From NCBI GenBank assembly GCA_002389995.1, contig DGRR01000073.1, positions 1 to 8,999 of the forward strand: 8,999 bases of DNA, read 5' to 3'. The translations under genes and the position numbers were made by a program. This document shows, one piece after another, positions 6,628 to 8,999 of the stretch (position 1 is its first letter; each line of letters begins with the position of its first letter). The notes beneath the pieces are model-generated. The model made no database searches and had not been told where the DNA came from. It saw nothing but the letters and a program-made list of their open reading frames with translations. Origin of the DNA: Ruminococcus sp. UBA4383 (lineage in GTDB: Bacteria; Bacillota; Clostridia; Oscillospirales; Ruminococcaceae).

Positions 6628-7839
6628 TTAGTCTTCTTTCTTCTTGAGGATAAATGCAGTACCGATTGCAATTGCAAGACCTGTTGCTGCAACGCCTACA
6701 CCTGCAACACCTGTCTTAGGTGAGCTGCCTGAGCTGCCTGAGCTGCTTGTAGTTGAGCCTGACTTGCTGCCTGAGCTTGTGCTTGTCTTGCTGCTTGAGC
6801 TGCTTGAACTGCTGTTCTTGCCTGTTACAGGATTTGTTGATGAAGAAGAAGATACTGTTGTATCTGTGCTACCTGTTACAGTCGTATCAGTGCTACCTGT
6901 TGTTGTAGAAGTTATACCTGAACCCTCAGTTGTAGTAGTTGTAGTAGTTGAAGCACCTGTTGTTGTTGAAGTTGTAGTAGAAGTTGTAGTAGAAGTTGTT
7001 GTTGTAGTTGTAGTAGTTGTAGTAGTAGTTGTTGTTGTAGTTGTAGTTGTAGTAGTTGTTGTAGTAGTTGTCTCCTCTTCAGGTAAGATATAGATGTAAC
7101 CGTCATATTCTGTGTCATAAATCGGGTTTCTATCAGCAGGATCTGTTGCACCTTCGAGGTTGTGATGATCTTCGTTGTAGATACCCTGTGTGAAAGCGTA
7201 AGCTTCCATATCTAACTTAAGCTGATCCATATCACGGAAGAGGTCAGCAACTCCGCCAACTGACTTATAAACGATATCAATGGGGAATACATCGCCTGCT
7301 TCTACATCAGTGGGAAGAGATACTGTAACATTCCAGAGGTCTCCGTCATAACCATTGTTCTGATCGCTTCCTGTTGTAACGAAGAAACCCTTCATGCCTG
7401 CTGTCTTTCCGGAATTTGAAACACTTCCCGAGTGAGCAGGATAATCAGCAGCGTTTGCACCATCATCTTTCCACATGGACTGTGCGAGAGATTCAGCCGC
7501 ACTACCTTTTTTAACCATCTCATTACCACGATTATCGAGAGCAAGGTTAAGTCTTTCATCGTAGTAAATGTGAATACCTGTTGAGCAGTACTCTGAATCA
7601 GCACCCTCTACATTGATTGACCATGTTACCTTACCATCTTCTTCAGCAATGATTCTCTTTGCTTCATCGAGAGTAAGTGTTATTTTACTTGCTGTAATTG
7701 TAGGCTTAACTGAAGCACCTGCAACATCAATATCGCCTACCGGATATGAATCTGCAAAAGCAGTAACAGAAGTTGCTGAAACAGCCACAGCTGTCATAGC
7801 AATAGCAGAAAAAACCTTTTTTAAAGAATCCTTCTTCAT
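6628..7839 (-). CDS. scaE: ScaE, sortase-type cell-wall anchoring cohesin protein of the cellulosome
   Basis: In R. flavefaciens, ScaE is a single-cohesin protein fixed to the cell wall that holds the X-dockerins of ScaB and CttA, and so the whole cellulosome, on the cell. The protein has 403 residues. In order: signal peptide 1-29 with an AFA cleavage site; cohesin about 44-252; a Thr/Ser-rich linker about 257-370, opening with 26 consecutive Thr; the sorting motif SPKTG at 373-377; a hydrophobic segment 378-398; and the tail KKKED. Cohesin stretches STGIHIYYDERLNL, VEAGDVFPIDIVY and AYAFTQGI match, from memory, the R. flavefaciens FD-1 ScaE cohesin (ATTGYHIYWDERLEV, KAGDVYPIDVAY, AYFFTQGI). 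The sorting motif has Ser in place of the usual Leu. An AAAGGA site lies 11 nt before the ATG. It sits 102 nt downstream of cttA, probably in the same transcript, and ends at a strong terminator. Confidence 0.93.
   Translation of the reverse strand: MKKDSLKKVFSAIAMTAVAVSATSVTAFADSYPVGDIDVAGASVKPTITASKITLTLDEAKRIIAEEDGKVTWSINVEGADSEYCSTGIHIYYDERLNLALDNRGNEMVKKGSAAESLAQSMWKDDGANAADYPAHSGSVSNSGKTAGMKGFFVTTGSDQNNGYDGDLWNVTVSLPTDVEAGDVFPIDIVYKSVGGVADLFRDMDQLKLDMEAYAFTQGIYNEDHHNLEGATDPADRNPIYDTEYDGYIYILPEEETTTTTTTTTTTTTTTTTTTTTTTTTTSTTTSTTTSTTTGASTTTTTTTEGSGITSTTTGSTDTTVTGSTDTTVSSSSSTNPVTGKNSSSSSSSSKTSTSSGSKSGSTTSSSGSSGSSPKTGVAGVGVAATGLAIAIGTAFILKKKED
6994..7071 (-). repeat. Run of 26 Thr codons in the scaE linker
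   Basis: Residues 257-282 of ScaE are all Thr, encoded only by ACA and ACT in irregular order; ACC and ACG are absent. After it come units of Ser plus three Thr, then Ser-rich sequence to the sorting signal. Such tracts span the cell wall and are usually flexible and glycosylated. The imperfect triplet run could vary in length between strains. Confidence 0.9.
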
Positions 7840-7878
7840 TTTAGTTAATTTCCTTTCAGATAATTTAATTTTATAATG

Positions 7879-7906
7879 CAGTCTGCTGCCGCCTGACAGC
7901 AGACTG
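7879..7906 (-). other. Strong hairpin in the cttA-scaE spacer
   Basis: CAGTCTGCTG (7879-7888) and CAGCAGACTG (7897-7906) form a perfect 10-bp stem with an 8-nt loop, 34 bp after the cttA stop. On the minus strand it is followed by CATTATAAAATTAAATTA, with no U-run. It is therefore better read as an mRNA 3'-end stabiliser, processing site or partial terminator than as a full intrinsic terminator. It could set different mRNA levels for cttA and scaE. The remaining 102-bp spacer is AT-rich, and I see no clear promoter for scaE. Confidence 0.65.
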
Positions 7907-7941
7907 GTCTATGCTTTTATTTATATTCGTATGAATTAATA

Positions 7942-8999
7942 TCAGCCGAGAATAGTTCTCAATTTTTCTTCTCTTCCGATAATAACCAAATTCCATATGT
8001 CAGCATCTGTATAGCTTGCATAATTACCTGATGAACGATATGAGTAGTAGGCAAGTATGTAGCTTGCATCAGACGCATTTATTACTCTTGCAGGTTTGAG
8101 AATAGTCCAGTTAAGAGGAGAATAAACATCTTCAGTAACATCTACAAGGAAACCTGCAAAATCGTCAAGTCCGGGATTCTCGTCAACAAGCTTACAACTT
8201 GCGGGAGCGATTCTTGCAGCATTACGCTCCTGTTCAGAATGTGCAGTAGAAAGTTTTGAGAAATAAGCAAGTACTGCTGATGCATCAGTTGCATCAACTT
8301 TCATATCAAAGTTTGCATCACCCTTGACACCTATGAACACTTTAAAGCTTACAGGGCTGCCGTCTTTATATGTAAGCAGATTGCCGTTGTAATAAACCTG
8401 TACTTCATAGTAGAAATCATTAACTGTGTAAGACTGCAATGCATTCTTTCCTCTGAATGCGCCTGCGGGATTATCTGAACCGCTCTTTACTTCCTTGAAT
8501 GTTACAAGTGAAGTATCTATCTGTACAGGGTCGCTTTCAACGCCTTCTGCATCTACATCTACAATACTGATTGTATCCTCAACATGACCTATATCAAAAG
8601 GTCTTGTATCGTGGCTGAAGTAAAAACCACCAACAGTTGTAGGCTCACCTACTGCATATACGCCGGGTGAAACAACACCTGTTTCAGTTGTTGTTTCTGA
8701 TGTGCTTGTTTCTGTTGAACCTGTATCGGTTGTATCAGATGTGCTTGTTTCTGTTGAACCTGTATCGGTTGTATCAGATGTGCTTGTTTCTGTTGAACCT
8801 GTATCGGTTGTATCAGATGTGCTTGTTTCTGTTGAACCTGTATCAGTTGTATCAGATGTGCTTGTTTCTGTTGAACCTGTATCGGTTGTATCAGATGTGC
8901 TTGTTTCTGTTGAACCTGTATTGGTTGTATCAGATGTGCTTGTTTCTGTTGAACCTGTATCTGTTGTATCAGATGTGCTTGTTTCTGTTGAACCTGTAT
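7942..8999 (-). CDS. cttA: CttA-like cellulose-adhesion protein, C-terminal linker, X-module and dockerin (5' part outside the window)
   Basis: The frame is open from the right edge to the TGA at 7944-7942, giving 351 visible residues. In R. flavefaciens, CttA carries cellulose-binding modules and an X-module-dockerin that locks onto ScaE, tying the cell to cellulose. Visible residues 1-100 are a linker of 13-residue repeats (DTTDTGSTETSTS). From about 122 comes the X-module (VGGFYFSHD, similar to VDGFYFNTED of FD-1 CttA), then YYEVQVYY and VFIGVKGD leading into the dockerin. The first calcium loop is complete (D227, N229, D231, D235, D238). The second is non-standard, with long insertions and VINASDAS (Asn at N307 where FD-1 has IDGRDAS), a layout known for CttA. 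The fragment ends LWNLVIIG-type (here IWNLVIIG), like LWDIVTG. The cellulose-binding modules should lie beyond the right edge. A ScaB C-terminus is the main alternative, but gene order next to scaE favours CttA. Confidence 0.87.
   Translation of the reverse strand, partial: TGSTETSTSDTTDTGSTETSTSDTTNTGSTETSTSDTTDTGSTETSTSDTTDTGSTETSTSDTTDTGSTETSTSDTTDTGSTETSTSDTTDTGSTETSTSETTTETGVVSPGVYAVGEPTTVGGFYFSHDTRPFDIGHVEDTISIVDVDAEGVESDPVQIDTSLVTFKEVKSGSDNPAGAFRGKNALQSYTVNDFYYEVQVYYNGNLLTYKDGSPVSFKVFIGVKGDANFDMKVDATDASAVLAYFSKLSTAHSEQERNAARIAPASCKLVDENPGLDDFAGFLVDVTEDVYSPLNWTILKPARVINASDASYILAYYSYRSSGNYASYTDADIWNLVIIGREEKLRTILG
8702..8999 (-). repeat. 39-bp tandem repeats encoding the cttA linker
   Basis: Seven complete 39-bp units (starting at 8702, 8741, 8780, 8819, 8858, 8897 and 8936) plus 25 bp of an eighth run to the window edge. 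Differences are confined to the base positions after CTGTAT in each unit; only one changes the protein (Asp to Asn, unit at 8897). Each unit encodes 13 residues, DTTDTGSTETSTS. There are no spacers, so it is not a CRISPR array. The near-identity indicates recent expansion or gene conversion, and the array probably continues beyond 8999. Confidence 0.95.

Noticed and set aside
6644..7093. Plus-strand ORF with long poly-Val and acidic segments
   Set aside because: It is the antisense image of the Thr/Ser-rich scaE linker: ACA/ACT triplets read as Val codons on the other strand. No ribosome site precedes it.
7942..8439. Separate 165-residue dockerin protein starting at 8439
   Set aside because: The start would be TTG with no ribosome site, and the frame stays open upstream through the X-module and linker, so it is only the end of cttA.
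8702..8999. Possible CRISPR array
   Set aside because: The 39-bp units abut directly with no unique spacers and stay in frame with cttA, so they are a coding tandem repeat.

Overview
The window looks like chromosomal DNA from a low-GC Gram-positive gut or rumen Ruminococcus, close to R. flavefaciens. The main reason is the right third (about 6.6-9.0 kb). It holds two minus-strand genes that I recognise as cttA (X-module plus dockerin C-terminus) and scaE (single cohesin, Thr-rich linker, sortase-type C-terminus). These are the last two genes of the R. flavefaciens cellulosome cluster scaC-scaA-scaB-cttA-scaE. The other genes are compact Clostridia-type housekeeping genes with consensus SigA-like promoters and AT-rich intergenic DNA.

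Layout. 1-989 (minus, cut by the left edge): a PLP-dependent class I/II aminotransferase of the LysN/MocR-like group. 1011-1134: a short divergent promoter region. 1135-2736 (plus): a SpoVB/MATE-type polysaccharide or lipid-linked precursor flippase. 5022-2733 (minus run): uracil-DNA glycosylase (ung), methylenetetrahydrofolate reductase (metF) and a stand-alone methionine synthase (MetH) reactivation-domain protein, packed with 13-nt and -4-nt junctions. The last gene converges on the flippase gene, and the two stop codons share one TTAA. Upstream of ung lie a membrane-anchored DUF2500-like protein (5022-5561) and a possible 36-residue small protein (5542-5652). 5653-5869: a divergent control region with two near-consensus promoters and a perfect 11-bp inverted repeat between them. 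5870-6580 (plus): a TtcA-like tRNA thiolation ATPase. 6581-6616: a perfect bidirectional terminator that separates the housekeeping genes from the cellulosome genes. 6628-7839: scaE. 7840-7941: a spacer with a strong hairpin but no U-tract. 7942-8999 and beyond: the C-terminal part of cttA, whose linker is built of 39-bp tandem repeats.

How the genes work together. In R. flavefaciens, ScaE is covalently fixed to the cell wall by sortase. Its cohesin holds the X-module-dockerin of ScaB (the scaffoldin carrying the enzymes) and of CttA (a cellulose-binding protein that attaches the cell to fibre). This window therefore carries the cell-surface anchoring end of a cellulosome. MetF makes 5-methyl-THF for methionine synthase, and the reactivation protein keeps that cobalamin enzyme active, so those two genes form a methionine/folate unit. 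I see no phage genes, insertion sequence, CRISPR array, tRNA or rRNA. The most interesting items are the cttA-scaE pair with its unusual linkers, anchor signal and intergenic hairpin, and the palindromic operator-like site at 5798-5826.
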